Shown here: piece after piece, positions 8,363 through 17,646 of the stretch
Layout: the number at the start of each line of letters is the position of its first letter
How positions within the stretch are numbered: the first letter of the stretch is position 1
From: Xiheicaenibacterium sp046351325
GTDB lineage: Bacteria > Myxococcota_A > Polyangia > Polyangiales > Polyangiaceae
Length of the DNA: 64,000 bases
Direction: 5' to 3'
NCBI GenBank assembly: GCA_046351325.1
Contig: JAXLYR010000028.1
Coordinates: forward strand, 16,344-80,343
The notes under the pieces: generated by a model
What the model was told of the DNA's origin: nothing
The model's database searches: none
Seen by the model: the letters and a program-made list of their open reading frames with translations, nothing else
Program-made: the position numbers and the translations under genes

Positions 8363-10143
8363 GGCGTTCGACCTCGCTGGCCGGTGCAGCGCTCGCAGTC
8401 GTCATCGCCTTTCAGTCCACGCTCCCCGCACTCGCGCAGGAGCAACCCGCGCCGACCTCGGCGCCGCCGCCGGCCGACGCTCAGCCCTCGAGTGACGAGA
8501 AGACCGAGCCTGATCCCAAGAATCGCGAAGCAGCCGAGGCCTCCTTCAACAAGGGCCTGAAGCTCCAAGACGAAGAGGCGTGGACCGCGGCCCTCGCCGA
8601 GTTCTTGCGATCGCGCGAGCTCTTTCCGACGCGCGCGGCGACCAACAACGTCGCGTTCTGTCTCCGCAAGCTGAAGCGCTTCGACGAGGCGCTCGACATG
8701 TACGAGACGCTGCTGCGCGAGTACCCGAACCTCGCGCAGGAGAAGAAGCAGGTCGTCCAGAAGGAGATCGCCGAGCTCCGCGATCTCGTCGGGACGATCG
8801 ACATCCGAGCCGCCGAGCCTGGCGCTTCGATCGTCGTCGATGGTCGCGCACGCGCCGACTATCCGCTCATCGATCCGCTTCGCGTCGCGGCGGGCACGCA
8901 CACCGTGCGGCTCTTCAAACAAGGCTTCCAACCCTTCGAGACTTCGGTCGAGGTCGCGGGCGGGATCACGGTGACGGTCGAGGCCAAGATGCCCGCCCTC
9001 GTCGCGTCCGGGATGCTTCGAATCGCCGAGAAAGCCGGCCAAAAGATGGATGTGTTGGTCGACGGTGCGACCGTCGGCGTGACCCCATGGGAGGGCACGA
9101 TCGCCGTGGGTGAGCACGTCGTGCAGCTCCTCGGCGACGGCGATCTCGGGACGCTGCCTGCAGCCGCGATCATCAAGAAAGACGACGTGACGGCGCTCAC
9201 CCTCGAGGCCACGCCCCTCGAGTCGGAGCTCGGCATCACGGTCTCTCCCGCGGGCGCGACGGTCCGCATCGACTCGGTGGTCGTCGGTCACGGCATTTGG
9301 GACGGCCACCTCACGAAGGGCGCGCACGTCGTCGAGGCGCTGCTCGACGGCTACTACTCGAAGCGCGAGGAGGTCGCGCTCGAGAAGGGTGAGCGCAAGG
9401 AGCTCAAGCTCACGCTCGAGCGCGACGACGACGCGGCCGCTTGGAAAATCCCGTCGAAGATCGTCCTCGACATCACTGGGGGCGTCGCGCTGACGCCGTC
9501 GTTCGGCGGCGATGTCTCCGCGACGTGCACGGACAACTGCAGCCAGGGCATCGGCTTCGGCGGCGCGCTCCTCATCAACGGCACGTACGAGTTCGGCAAT
9601 CGGTTCGGCATCGGGTTGACCGTGGGCGCGCTCCAGGTCTCGCAAACAGTCGAGGATCGGCCGACGAGCATCGAGCCAGTGGGTCTCGATCCGCGCCCGG
9701 GCACCGCGACCGACGAGCTGAGAATGCGGGCGATCGTGGCTGGCATCCACGCGTCGTATCGCTTCGGCGAGGACTTCCCCATTCGCTTGCGGCTCGGCGC
9801 GGGCGCGCTCATCTCGCAAACGCGCAGCATCCGCGACGGCGTGTTCGCCGCGCGCGACGGCTCCTCCTACGTCGCGCCCACGCTGCTCAGTCAACAGCTC
9901 ACACCGTTCATCTACATCGACCCCGAGGCCAGCGTCGGCTTCCGCTTTGCGCAGCGCTTCGAGGTGAGCGTCGGCGTCCAGGGCCTGTTCGTGATCCCGC
10001 CGAGCCCCCCGACTTGGGAGGGCGACGGCACGCAGAACGTCGTCATCCAAGGCGACGGCCTCGCTCACTACGCCTCCGACGAGACCACGATGGGCTTCAT
10101 GGTGTTCGTCATCCCCAGCGCCGCGCTTCGAGCGAGCTTCTGA
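8359..10143 (+). CDS. TPR and PEGA-domain protein with C-terminal barrel-like region
   Basis: The protein has 594 residues and a clear signal peptide ending in LPALA near residue 27. A TPR-like region follows (AEASFNKGLKLQDEEAWTAA, about 55-130). PEGA-type beta domains come next, with typical GASIVVDGR and GTHTVRLFKQGFQPFE patterns (about 150-360). A C-terminal segment of about 210 residues has the alternating pattern and terminal aromatic/Phe of an outer membrane beta-barrel. ATG 8359 overlaps the kelch gene stop (ATGA) and has AAGGAGG at ideal spacing. It probably acts in the envelope with the upstream kelch protein. The domain order is common in Polyangia but its role is unknown. Confidence 0.85.
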   Translation: MRRSTSLAGAALAVVIAFQSTLPALAQEQPAPTSAPPPADAQPSSDEKTEPDPKNREAAEASFNKGLKLQDEEAWTAALAEFLRSRELFPTRAATNNVAFCLRKLKRFDEALDMYETLLREYPNLAQEKKQVVQKEIAELRDLVGTIDIRAAEPGASIVVDGRARADYPLIDPLRVAAGTHTVRLFKQGFQPFETSVEVAGGITVTVEAKMPALVASGMLRIAEKAGQKMDVLVDGATVGVTPWEGTIAVGEHVVQLLGDGDLGTLPAAAIIKKDDVTALTLEATPLESELGITVSPAGATVRIDSVVVGHGIWDGHLTKGAHVVEALLDGYYSKREEVALEKGERKELKLTLERDDDAAAWKIPSKIVLDITGGVALTPSFGGDVSATCTDNCSQGIGFGGALLINGTYEFGNRFGIGLTVGALQVSQTVEDRPTSIEPVGLDPRPGTATDELRMRAIVAGIHASYRFGEDFPIRLRLGAGALISQTRSIRDGVFAARDGSSYVAPTLLSQQLTPFIYIDPEASVGFRFAQRFEVSVGVQGLFVIPPSPPTWEGDGTQNVVIQGDGLAHYASDETTMGFMVFVIPSAALRASF

Positions 10144-10174
10144 TGGCGAGGGCTCGACCGCCCACCCAGTCGAG

Positions 10175-11734
10175 GTGACGACAGCTCTCCGTTCTTGCTT
10201 GATTGGAGCCCTCGCGCTCCTCGCGACTCCCGTACTCGCGGCCTGCGGCGACGACACCGACCCGCCGGGTGGTGGTGGCGCGGGCGGTGAAGATCAGGGT
10301 GGCGCGGGCGGCGCGACCGGTGGCGCGGGCGGCGCTGGTGGAGCACCCCAGCCTATCGTCCTCACGCCGGAGGCCGGCTTCATCGAGGTGCCGGCGACGA
10401 CGGGTGGGCCGGACTACACCTCTCGCCTCTTCTATTCGTTCATCCCAGCCGAGCACGACGCGGACAAAGCCCCAATCGTCCTGTTCTTCAATGGTGGCCC
10501 CGGCGCGGCGACGACGAGCGTCCTATTGCCATTTGGGACAGGCCCTTTGACGATCGACCCGGCGGCCGCTCCCGATGTCGGTCCGGCCGAGAACCCCAAT
10601 CGGTGGAGCCGATTTGCCAACTTGCTCTACGTCGACACGAGGAGCGCCGGGCTCTCGTACGACCTCGAGCCTGGCCTCGCCCTGACGTGCAGCCCGACCG
10701 GGTACATGCCTGCGATCGACGCCGGCGACTTCATCTACGCGCTCCTCGAGTTCCTCGACTCACACGAGCCGCTGCGGGATAACCCCGTTGTCGTGAGCGG
10801 GGAGAGTTACGGCGGCACGCGCGCGCCGCTCATGCTCTACATGCTCCAGTATTACGGCACTACGCCGGAGTCACCCAGCCCGTCGGACCCCGATATTGCC
10901 GCTGCGGCGCCGTGGCTGCGCGACAAGATGCAGGCTCACCTCGACGCCGCGTTCCCCGAGGACGGGACGGGCGTGCGTGACGCGGGCCAGGTCGCGAAGC
11001 AGTTCGGTTGGCAAATCCTCATTCAACCGAGCATCTTCGGCTTGGATCAGTCGATGTTCCAACAGCAGTATTTGGAGCAAGACCCGGACTTCGCCGAGTA
11101 CTTCGCGAACCCGAGCACCTACAGCCCATACGACGTTCGCCTGACGAACGACGAGGCCGCGCTGATCGGTGAGCACGCCGACAACACCATCCGTAATCCG
11201 CAATTCCTCGCGGCGCTGCTCGGGGTGGGGCTCGACACCATCACGGGCCTCGCGGCCGCCGATCGCGCCGACGCCTATCGGGATTTGTCGCTCTATGACG
11301 TAAACAACGTCGCAAACGCCGAGTCCGCGATGCGCGAGGCCCTCGGCGACCTGCCGATGGATCGCGACGCCTACTATTTGCCGCTCGCGTCCCCGTGTGG
11401 GTTTTACCTCGGGGACTACATGAGCCTGCAGGCGTTCGCGCGGGTCATGGTGCGCGGCGGGACCTTCATCACGAACGCGCGGCACGACGCCGTCGTCTAC
11501 ACCGAGGCCCTGCCGATCTTCTTCCAACAAGCCAGCTCGTTCACGGTCGACGTGGACACTTCAGTCCCCGCGGGCTCTCCTCGTAAGGGGGTAATTCGGC
11601 TCCACGGGGACCTGCTCGACGTGGACCTGCGATTCCCCACTTACGACGCGGGGCACGAGGTCTCCATCGGGGCCCCGGCCGAGTTCGCCCAAGACGTCGA
11701 GCTCTGGCTCGGTGAGCAGGGTCTGCTCCCGTAG
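10175..11734 (+). CDS. Lipoprotein serine carboxypeptidase, peptidase family S10
   Basis: The protein has 519 residues, with lipobox VLAAC (Cys24) and a Gly/Ala spacer (GGAGGATGGAGG). It then shows S10 hallmarks: the NGGPGA oxyanion/substrate motif near residue 107, nucleophile Ser211 in GESYGG, and a C-terminal YDAGHEV with the catalytic His. The catalytic Asp is probably in the HDAVVYTE region, though this placement is less certain. S10 enzymes remove C-terminal residues, often at acidic pH, and are rare in bacteria outside predatory or soil lineages. The start is GTG, 31 bases after the PEGA gene. A surface digestive protease is the natural reading for a predatory bacterium. Confidence 0.88.
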   Translation: MTTALRSCLIGALALLATPVLAACGDDTDPPGGGGAGGEDQGGAGGATGGAGGAGGAPQPIVLTPEAGFIEVPATTGGPDYTSRLFYSFIPAEHDADKAPIVLFFNGGPGAATTSVLLPFGTGPLTIDPAAAPDVGPAENPNRWSRFANLLYVDTRSAGLSYDLEPGLALTCSPTGYMPAIDAGDFIYALLEFLDSHEPLRDNPVVVSGESYGGTRAPLMLYMLQYYGTTPESPSPSDPDIAAAAPWLRDKMQAHLDAAFPEDGTGVRDAGQVAKQFGWQILIQPSIFGLDQSMFQQQYLEQDPDFAEYFANPSTYSPYDVRLTNDEAALIGEHADNTIRNPQFLAALLGVGLDTITGLAAADRADAYRDLSLYDVNNVANAESAMREALGDLPMDRDAYYLPLASPCGFYLGDYMSLQAFARVMVRGGTFITNARHDAVVYTEALPIFFQQASSFTVDVDTSVPAGSPRKGVIRLHGDLLDVDLRFPTYDAGHEVSIGAPAEFAQDVELWLGEQGLLP

Positions 11735-11829
11735 CAAAAAACGTCGCTCGCTGTCGATCCGTGTCGGGCTGGTTCGTCGCCGATCTAAGAAGAGGTCGAG
11801 ACAGGCCGCTTCACGACAAGGAGACAGCG

Positions 11830-12255
11830 ATGCGCGTCATGGTGATCGTCAAGGCCACGAAGAACAGCGAAGCGGGGATCATGCCGAGCGAGGCGCTCCT
11901 CACCGAGATGGGCCAATACAACGAGGCCCTGGTGAAGGCCGGTGTCATGCTCGCCGGTGAGGGGCTACACCCGAGCAAGGCGGGCAAGCGCGTGCGGTTC
12001 TCCGAAGGCAAGCGCACCGTGCTCGATGGTCCGTTCGCCGAGACCAAAGAGCTCATCGCCGGATATTGGCTTTGGCAGGTCAAATCGATGGAAGAGGCGC
12101 TCGAGTGGGCGCGCCGGTGCCCGAACCCGATGCCCGGAGAAGAAGCGGAGCTCGAGCTCCGACCGATCTTCGAACTCGACGACTTCGGCAAGGAGATGAC
12201 TCCCGAGCTCCGCGCCCAAGAAGAGCGGATGATCGCCGCGTTGAAGAAGCCCTGA
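11830..12255 (+). CDS. YCII/DGPF-domain protein
   Basis: The protein has 141 residues of the YCII-related family, with the diagnostic DGPFAETKE motif near residues 65-73 and GYWLW after it. The fold is ferredoxin-like. The catalytic role is unknown, although the related YciI has weak hydrolase/dehalogenase-like features. ATG 11830 is preceded by AAGGAGAC at good spacing. The gene lies 7 bases before an ECF42-type sigma factor gene. This DGPF-ECF42 pairing is a known conserved arrangement, in which the sigma factor usually drives its DGPF partner genes. Confidence 0.92.
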   Translation: MRVMVIVKATKNSEAGIMPSEALLTEMGQYNEALVKAGVMLAGEGLHPSKAGKRVRFSEGKRTVLDGPFAETKELIAGYWLWQVKSMEEALEWARRCPNPMPGEEAELELRPIFELDDFGKEMTPELRAQEERMIAALKKP

Positions 12256-12262
12256 GTCGACC

Positions 12263-13507
12263 GTGTCGTCGTCGATCACGCGCGCCGCAGTCGAGGCCAT
12301 CTGGCGCATCGAGGCTCCGCGCCTGATTGGGGGTCTCGTTCGCTTCACCCGTGACGTGGATCTCGCCGAAGATCTGGCGCAAGAGGCGCTCGTCGCGGCG
12401 CTCGAGCGCTGGCCCGATACCGGCGTACCCGACAATCCAGGCGCGTGGTTGACGACGACAGCGAAGCACCGCGCCGTCGACGTCGCGCGCCGCAATCGGA
12501 TGATGCACGCGAAGCACGCGGAGCTCGCGCGCGAGCTCGAGGAGGACGTCGAGTCGAACTCCGGATCAGGCGCGGAGGACGACGTCCTTCGCCTCGTCTT
12601 GACTGCGTGTCACCCGGTGGTCCCGCGCGAGGGTCGGGTCGCGCTGACGCTGAGGCTCCTCGGCGGCCTGACAACCGACGAGATCGCGCGCGCCTTCCTC
12701 GTCAGCGAGCCTACGGTCGCGCAGCGAATCGTCCGCGCGAAGCGGACCCTCATGGAGGCGCGGGTCCCATTCGAAGTGCCGACTGGCGACGCGCTGCGGG
12801 CCCGACTCCCCTCCGTGTTCGAGGTCCTCTATCTCGTCTTCAACGAGGGCTATGCCGCCGCGGCCGGCGACGATTGGATGCGGCCCGAGCTCTGTCAGGA
12901 CGCGATGCGCATGGCGCGTGTCCTCGCGGCGCTCGTTCCCGACGAGGCCGAGGCGCATGGCCTCGTCGCGTTGATGGAGCTGCAAGCGTCCCGCATGCGC
13001 GCGCGGACGGACGCTGCCGGCCAGCCGATCTTGCTGCTCGACCAGAATCGGGCGCGCTGGGACCACGCCCTCATCCAGCACGGCCTCGCAGCGCTGCGTC
13101 GCGCCGAGGCGCTCGCCCGGCCGCTAGGCGTATATACGCTGCAGGCCGCCATCGCCGGTTGCCACGCTCGAGCGCACACCGCGAGCGAGACCGATTGGCC
13201 GCGGATCGTGGCGCTCTATGACGCCCTCGCGGCCCTCACCGGGTCTCCTATTGTCGAGTTGAACCGAGCCGTCGCGCTCGGGTTCGCGGTCGGTCCACAG
13301 GCCGCGCTCGAGCTCGTGGACGAGCTCGTCGAGAGCGGCGCCCTCGAGGGTTATCACCTCCTGTCGGCGACCCGCGGCGACCTCCTGGAGAAGCTCGGAC
13401 GCGTCGCCGAGGCGCGGCTCGAGTTCGCGCGGGCCGCGTCGCTCGCGTCCAATCAGCGCGAGAAGGCCGTCTTGCTCGCGCGAGAGCGCAAGCTCCAAAA
13501 CGGCTGA
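12263..13507 (+). CDS. ECF42-group RNA polymerase sigma factor with C-terminal TPR-like extension
   Basis: The protein has 414 residues. Region 2 (DLAEDLAQEALVAALERWP, then NPGAWLTTTAKHRAVDVARR) and region 4 (TLRLLGGLTTDEIARAF, VSEPTVAQRIVRAKR) occupy the first 175 residues. The remaining 240 residues are the long helical extension (DUF6596/TPR-like) that defines ECF42. In this group the extension, not an anti-sigma factor, is thought to control activity, and no anti-sigma gene is seen here. The start is GTG, 7 bases after the DGPF gene, so the pair is an operon. The target promoter is probably upstream of 11830, but I could not pick out a reliable -35/-10. Confidence 0.92.
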   Translation: MSSSITRAAVEAIWRIEAPRLIGGLVRFTRDVDLAEDLAQEALVAALERWPDTGVPDNPGAWLTTTAKHRAVDVARRNRMMHAKHAELARELEEDVESNSGSGAEDDVLRLVLTACHPVVPREGRVALTLRLLGGLTTDEIARAFLVSEPTVAQRIVRAKRTLMEARVPFEVPTGDALRARLPSVFEVLYLVFNEGYAAAAGDDWMRPELCQDAMRMARVLAALVPDEAEAHGLVALMELQASRMRARTDAAGQPILLLDQNRARWDHALIQHGLAALRRAEALARPLGVYTLQAAIAGCHARAHTASETDWPRIVALYDALAALTGSPIVELNRAVALGFAVGPQAALELVDELVESGALEGYHLLSATRGDLLEKLGRVAEARLEFARAASLASNQREKAVLLARERKLQNG

Positions 13508-13533
13508 CTCCATCTGCGCCTGTCGATAGAGCG

Positions 13534-13953
13534 TCAGTGCTGAGGCTTGGGTGAGCGGCGCGCGACCTCGTCGAGTGTCGCCGTATCGAGCAGCGCCTCA
13601 CACGCGCTGAAGAGCTCACGCTCCTCGAAGCGAACATGCTCCTCGAGCGCTATTGCCATATCGCGCGCCGCATCCCCCACTCCCGCGCGGGCTGATCCCA
13701 AGAGCGCCCGCAGCGTGCTGTGCTCACGCTCCACCCGTTGGACCAATGGGGTTTGTCCGATCCGAGCGAGCGCCGGCAAGAGCACCTCCTCTTCGATGCG
13801 GAAGTGAGGCTCGAGCTCTCGCTCGAAGCGCTCGCCGAGCCGCGCGCCGTCGACCTCGGTCCAAGCGCTCGCGGAGGCGCGCAGGTCACGCGCGAGCACC
13901 AGTGCGTGGTGATGCTCCGAAGACAAGCCGTGGAGGCGCACGTCGCGCTTCAT
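13534..13953 (-). CDS. Hemerythrin-like HHE domain protein
   Basis: The protein has 139 residues. It shows the four-helix hemerythrin ligand set: His15/16 (SEHHHAL), His50 and Glu54 (EPHFRIEEE), His78 (REHST), His106 and Glu110 (EEHVRFEE). It should bind a di-iron centre and sense or carry O2 or NO, or protect against them. It is cytoplasmic. It lies 18 bases after the kinase gene on the same strand, and is therefore probably the last gene of a CysH-kinase-hemerythrin transcription unit. The ATG start at 13953 is well placed. Confidence 0.88.
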   Translation of the reverse strand: MKRDVRLHGLSSEHHHALVLARDLRASASAWTEVDGARLGERFERELEPHFRIEEEVLLPALARIGQTPLVQRVEREHSTLRALLGSARAGVGDAARDMAIALEEHVRFEERELFSACEALLDTATLDEVARRSPKPQH

Positions 13954-13971
13954 GGCTGGCTCCCGTGTGGG

Positions 13972-15624
13972 TCAGTCCTTGCCGAACTCGCGGTCGATTC
14001 CAGGCCCTGAACCTGGGGGCTTGGGCCCCGTCCCGGGACCAGGGACATTGGTCGGAGCCTTGGGCGGGGGCCGCCCCTTCACCTGCAAAAGGATGAAGGG
14101 CGGGTCTGCACCGGTATCGGTGATGATGACCTTCTTCTCGATCTTGTCCTCACCGAGCTCCACGACGACCTTGTGTCGAGTTCCCTGGACGCCGGTGATC
14201 TCGACTGTGTGGTCGTCCTTGTTGACGGCGACCTCTTCACCGTCGACTGTGACCTTCGCGTCGTCGGGGCTGATACCCAGATAGACGGTCTTCTCGTCGG
14301 TCGGCTCTTCGGACGCGGACGCCTGCGGGGCCGGGGTCACCGCCACCGAGGACGCTACCGGCGTAATCGGGCTCTCGGCGCTCGCGGTCGTCGTGGGCGG
14401 GGTGGTGGGCTGCGGGCTCGCGGGTGCTTGGTTCGAGGTCGGTGCGGCCTGCTGCTGACTGGCTACAAGTTTGTAACCGACACCCCCGAGGAGCGCGACG
14501 CTGAGGACCGCGCCCGCCAAGATAAGGGGCATATTCGACTTTTGCGGGAGCTGCGGGTTGCGCTCCGTCGGAGTCGAGATACCCCCTGTCGTGCCCGCGC
14601 CCTGCGCCGGTGGTGGGACAGACTGGGCCGGTACGTTGGTCGGGATGCGCTGGTCCTCGGGCGGGGGCAGCGTGAGTCGTTTGGCGACCTGCTCGCGCTG
14701 CGTCTGCGAGAGCCCAATCAGCATGCCCTCGTCGATGTTGTAGCCATTCGGCAGGAGGGGCTTGATGGCGTCGAGCATCTCCGCGGCAGTCTGGAAGCGC
14801 TCGTTGACGTTGGCCTTCAAGGCCTTGTGGACGATCGCCGCGACCTCGGGCGTGAGCCAAGGAGCGAAGTCCTGAATCGGGCGCGGCGGCTCCGAGCAAA
14901 TGGCGATGATGAGCTCACCGAGCGCCTCGATATGGTGATAGGGCGTCCGCCCGGAGAGGAGCTCATAGAGCACGACGCCGAGAGACCATATGTCGGCGCG
15001 GTGATCGATCGTCTTCATGCCGCGGGCTTGCTCGGGCGACATGTAGAGCGGCGAGCCCAACATCGTGCCTGTGCGCGTGAGACCCGCGTCGCCGGCCTCG
15101 CTCGCGGTCTCCATCTTCACCTTGGCAATGCCGAAGTCGAGGAGCTTGACGAGGACGTTGCCGCCATCCGAACGCGCGAGGAAGAGGTTCGCAGGCTTGA
15201 TGTCGCGGTGAACGACGTGGCCGTCATGGGCCTTCTGCAGGCCGAGGCAGGACTGCGCGACGATGCGCAGCGCGAGGTCGCTCGTGACAGGGCCGACGCG
15301 GCGGACGAGCTGCTGCACGTCCTCGCCGACCATGTACTCCATGACCATGTACGGCCAGCCGGTGACGCCGTCTGTGCCCGTATCGAGGACTTGGCAGATG
15401 TGCTGAGTGTCGATCGCACCCGCGGCCTTGGCCTCACGCTGGAAGCGGCCGACTAACTGTGCGTCCTTGGTGACATCGCCCGTGGAGATGACCTTGACCG
15501 CGACGCGCCGGCCGGTCCCCGCGTGCTGCGCCTCGAACACGGCGCCCATGCCGCCCTGACCGATGATCCGAGTGATCTCGTAGCGGCCGTCGATCGTTGT
15601 TCCGACCAGGTTCTTCGCTTCCAC
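13972..15624 (-). CDS. Membrane-anchored Ser/Thr protein kinase
   Basis: The protein has 550 residues. The kinase domain spans about residues 15-290, with the glycine loop GQGGMG, Lys44, HRDIKPAN (139-146) and DFG (163-165). A proline-rich stretch follows, then one transmembrane helix near 366-386. The outer part has a Pro/Ala/Thr linker and a PEGA-like beta domain (DDAKVTVDGEEV), ending in a Pro/Gly tail. All catalytic residues are present, so it should be active. The start is GTG. It follows the CysH-like gene by 29 bases and precedes hemerythrin. The PEGA-like exterior suggests sensing at the envelope. Confidence 0.92.
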   Translation of the reverse strand: MEAKNLVGTTIDGRYEITRIIGQGGMGAVFEAQHAGTGRRVAVKVISTGDVTKDAQLVGRFQREAKAAGAIDTQHICQVLDTGTDGVTGWPYMVMEYMVGEDVQQLVRRVGPVTSDLALRIVAQSCLGLQKAHDGHVVHRDIKPANLFLARSDGGNVLVKLLDFGIAKVKMETASEAGDAGLTRTGTMLGSPLYMSPEQARGMKTIDHRADIWSLGVVLYELLSGRTPYHHIEALGELIIAICSEPPRPIQDFAPWLTPEVAAIVHKALKANVNERFQTAAEMLDAIKPLLPNGYNIDEGMLIGLSQTQREQVAKRLTLPPPEDQRIPTNVPAQSVPPPAQGAGTTGGISTPTERNPQLPQKSNMPLILAGAVLSVALLGGVGYKLVASQQQAAPTSNQAPASPQPTTPPTTTASAESPITPVASSVAVTPAPQASASEEPTDEKTVYLGISPDDAKVTVDGEEVAVNKDDHTVEITGVQGTRHKVVVELGEDKIEKKVIITDTGADPPFILLQVKGRPPPKAPTNVPGPGTGPKPPGSGPGIDREFGKD

Positions 15625-15653
15625 GGCTAATTCGTTACTCTAACATGGCTTCT

Positions 15654-16451
15654 TCAGAGCAGAAGCGGGTTCCTCGCAGCGGCCAAGGCTGCTTTGAACT
15701 CCTCGAACGCTGACGAAACCGTCACGGCACGGCGCGCTGAAACACCGTCGCTCGGGTTGATGCCACAATAGGTGACATCGGCCAAATGCCGCCATCGACC
15801 TGCGCGCTCGTTCTCATCGGGGCGAACGGGCGTCGTGCAAGGGAAGCAGCCGATGGTGCGGTAGCCCATCGCGTGGAGCGGGTTCACGACCACGTCCGTG
15901 TGCTCTCGCACGTAGCGCTCGAGGTCGGCCATCGTCACGTGCACGAGCGGGTGAACGCGGAGCCCACCGAGCGCTGGATCGATCTCGATCGCAGCGACCT
16001 TCTCGCGGCGCCCGCCCTCGTCGCGACGGAGCGCGCCGAGGAGCACGTCATAGCGACCCCGCAGCTCTGCGAGCGGCGCTGATTTGCGGAGCTCGCAGCA
16101 CTGCTCCTGTCCTTCCTTCGAGAGGTAGAGCACGCCGCGCTCACGCGTCTGCTCGGCGAAGGTCTGGGCTGGGCGCAGCGTGACCACGCGCAGCCGCGGG
16201 TGAGTCTCGACGAGGCGATCGCGCGTCGCGAGCGTCTCGACGTGCAGCACGCCGGTGTCGACGAAGACCACGTCGAAGTCGAGCCCCGCGCGATCGGCCA
16301 TGTGACAGAGCGCGGTGCCCGCGAGCTGCATCCCCGTGAGGATCGCCGCGCGCCTGCCCCACGCGCGGTGCACGACGCGAAGAATGTCGAGCGGCTCGAG
16401 CTCGGCGAGCTCGTCGGACAAAGGCGTGAGCGCTTCGGTTGTGAGCTCCAT
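15654..16451 (-). CDS. CysH-like phosphoadenylyl/adenylyl-sulfate reductase family protein
   Basis: The protein has 265 residues. It keeps the Fe-S cysteines of the assimilatory APS reductase type: Cys118-Cys119 (EQCCELRK) and Cys202/Cys205 (IGCFPCTTP), plus VFVDTGVLH and ERAGRW. The nucleotide loop is altered (LTGMQLAGTALCHM instead of the usual STSLGAED), and I see no C-terminal ECGLH-type tail, which many bacterial APS reductases also lack. It probably reduces APS to sulfite, but the changed loop leaves room for another adenylyl substrate. I chose ATG 16451 over an upstream start because the extra 67 residues are Arg-rich and non-homologous. No other sulfate-assimilation gene is near. Confidence 0.8.
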   Translation of the reverse strand: MELTTEALTPLSDELAELEPLDILRVVHRAWGRRAAILTGMQLAGTALCHMADRAGLDFDVVFVDTGVLHVETLATRDRLVETHPRLRVVTLRPAQTFAEQTRERGVLYLSKEGQEQCCELRKSAPLAELRGRYDVLLGALRRDEGGRREKVAAIEIDPALGGLRVHPLVHVTMADLERYVREHTDVVVNPLHAMGYRTIGCFPCTTPVRPDENERAGRWRHLADVTYCGINPSDGVSARRAVTVSSAFEEFKAALAAARNPLLL

Positions 16452-16555
16452 CACGAAGGGCTCGGAGCCTAGTCCATCGAGCCTGCTCGGGCTCGCGTTC
16501 GGAGAAAGAAACCACCGTGTTCGTGACGGTTCTGGAGTAAGGTGCGCGCGGTCCG

Positions 16556-17635
16556 GTGACGCGCGCAGAAGAGTTCTTGCGAAGGCTCGAGCCGAGCTTC
16601 TTACCTTCGATCGGAGCGGGCCGCGTCGAGGGTCCCCTCGACGAGCTCGCACGTCGGCGCTTCCTCTTTCTCACGGGCAAGGGCGGCGTCGGCAAGACGA
16701 CGGTGTCCGCGGCGCTCGCGACCGCCCTCGCAGCGCGGGGCCTGCGCGTCCTCATCGCGATGTGCCACACGAAGGAGCGGCTCAGCGCCGTCCTCGGCAG
16801 CAAGCCGATCGGCCGCGACATCGTCGAGTGCGCGCCCGGCGTGTTCGCCGTCAACATCGAGCCGGAGCTCGCGCTCTACGAGTACGGCCTCATGGTGATC
16901 AAGGTCCGCACGCTCGCGTCCGCGGTCTTCGAGAACGCCTACATCAAGGCCTTCCTGCGCGCCGTTCCTGGTCTCTACGAGTGGTCGATGCTCGGCAAGG
17001 CCTGGTTCCACACGACCGAGGTCGAGCGCGACGGTCGCAATAAGTATGACGTCGTCATATTCGACGCCCCTGCGACCGGCCACGGGCTCGACATGCTCCG
17101 CGTGCCCAAGGTCATCCTCGACGTCGCGCCTCCGGGCGTCCTCAGGCGCGACGCTCAGCGCGCGGTGGACCTCTTCCGCGACGCCGACAAGAGCGGCATC
17201 GTGGTCGTCACCCTGCCCGAGGAAATGCCGGTCACCGAGACCATCGAGCTCGTGCAGGCCGTCGAGACGGAGCTCAAAATGCCGGTGCTTCGCCTCGTCA
17301 TCAACGCGGTCCTGCCGCCGCTCTTCCGCGACGACGAGCGCTCGCGCCTCGCCGCCCACAAAGAGCTCCTCACCCTGCACGCCGCCGAGGCCGCAGCGCA
17401 CGGCACCCACGGCGCGCATCAAGCCCGCGTGAGCCCGGCGTTCGTCGCCGGCGCACGTCGCGCCGTGCGTGAGGACGTCCAGCGCGACAGCCTCAAGCGT
17501 CTGCTCACGACGTTGAAGCAGCCGGCGATGCTCCTGCCCCACCTGCTCGACGAGGCCTCGACCCGCGCGGGGACGGGTCTGCTCGCGGAGGTCCTCGGCG
17601 CCAACGCAATCGCAGGTCGCGAGCGGGTCGTGTAA
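16556..17635 (+). CDS. ArsA/Get3-like anion-transporting ATPase
   Basis: The protein has 359 residues. The deviant Walker A of the ArsA/Get3 class (GKGGVGKTT) is at residues 41-49. A switch-like FDAPATGHGLDML near residue 170 corresponds to the DTAPTGHTLR of ArsA. It is a single ATPase unit, so it would act as a dimer. No arsenite-binding cysteine cluster is visible, and no arsB or arsR is near, so arsenic transport is unlikely. Myxobacterial single-domain ArsA homologues are of unknown use, possibly membrane-protein targeting. The start is GTG, divergent from the CysH-like gene across about 104 bases. Confidence 0.88.
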   Translation: MTRAEEFLRRLEPSFLPSIGAGRVEGPLDELARRRFLFLTGKGGVGKTTVSAALATALAARGLRVLIAMCHTKERLSAVLGSKPIGRDIVECAPGVFAVNIEPELALYEYGLMVIKVRTLASAVFENAYIKAFLRAVPGLYEWSMLGKAWFHTTEVERDGRNKYDVVIFDAPATGHGLDMLRVPKVILDVAPPGVLRRDAQRAVDLFRDADKSGIVVVTLPEEMPVTETIELVQAVETELKMPVLRLVINAVLPPLFRDDERSRLAAHKELLTLHAAEAAAHGTHGAHQARVSPAFVAGARRAVREDVQRDSLKRLLTTLKQPAMLLPHLLDEASTRAGTGLLAEVLGANAIAGRERVV

Positions 17636-17646
17636 TTTCGAACTCG

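Noticed and set aside
5696..10257. Two long minus-strand open frames (793 and 806 codons)
   Set aside because: They mirror the kelch and PEGA genes, whose signal peptides, repeats and Shine-Dalgarno sites are clear. The antisense products are Arg/Asp-rich with no recognisable fold.
16556..17635. Arsenic resistance operon
   Set aside because: The ArsA-like ATPase lacks a visible metalloid cysteine cluster and no arsB, arsC, arsD or arsR lies nearby.
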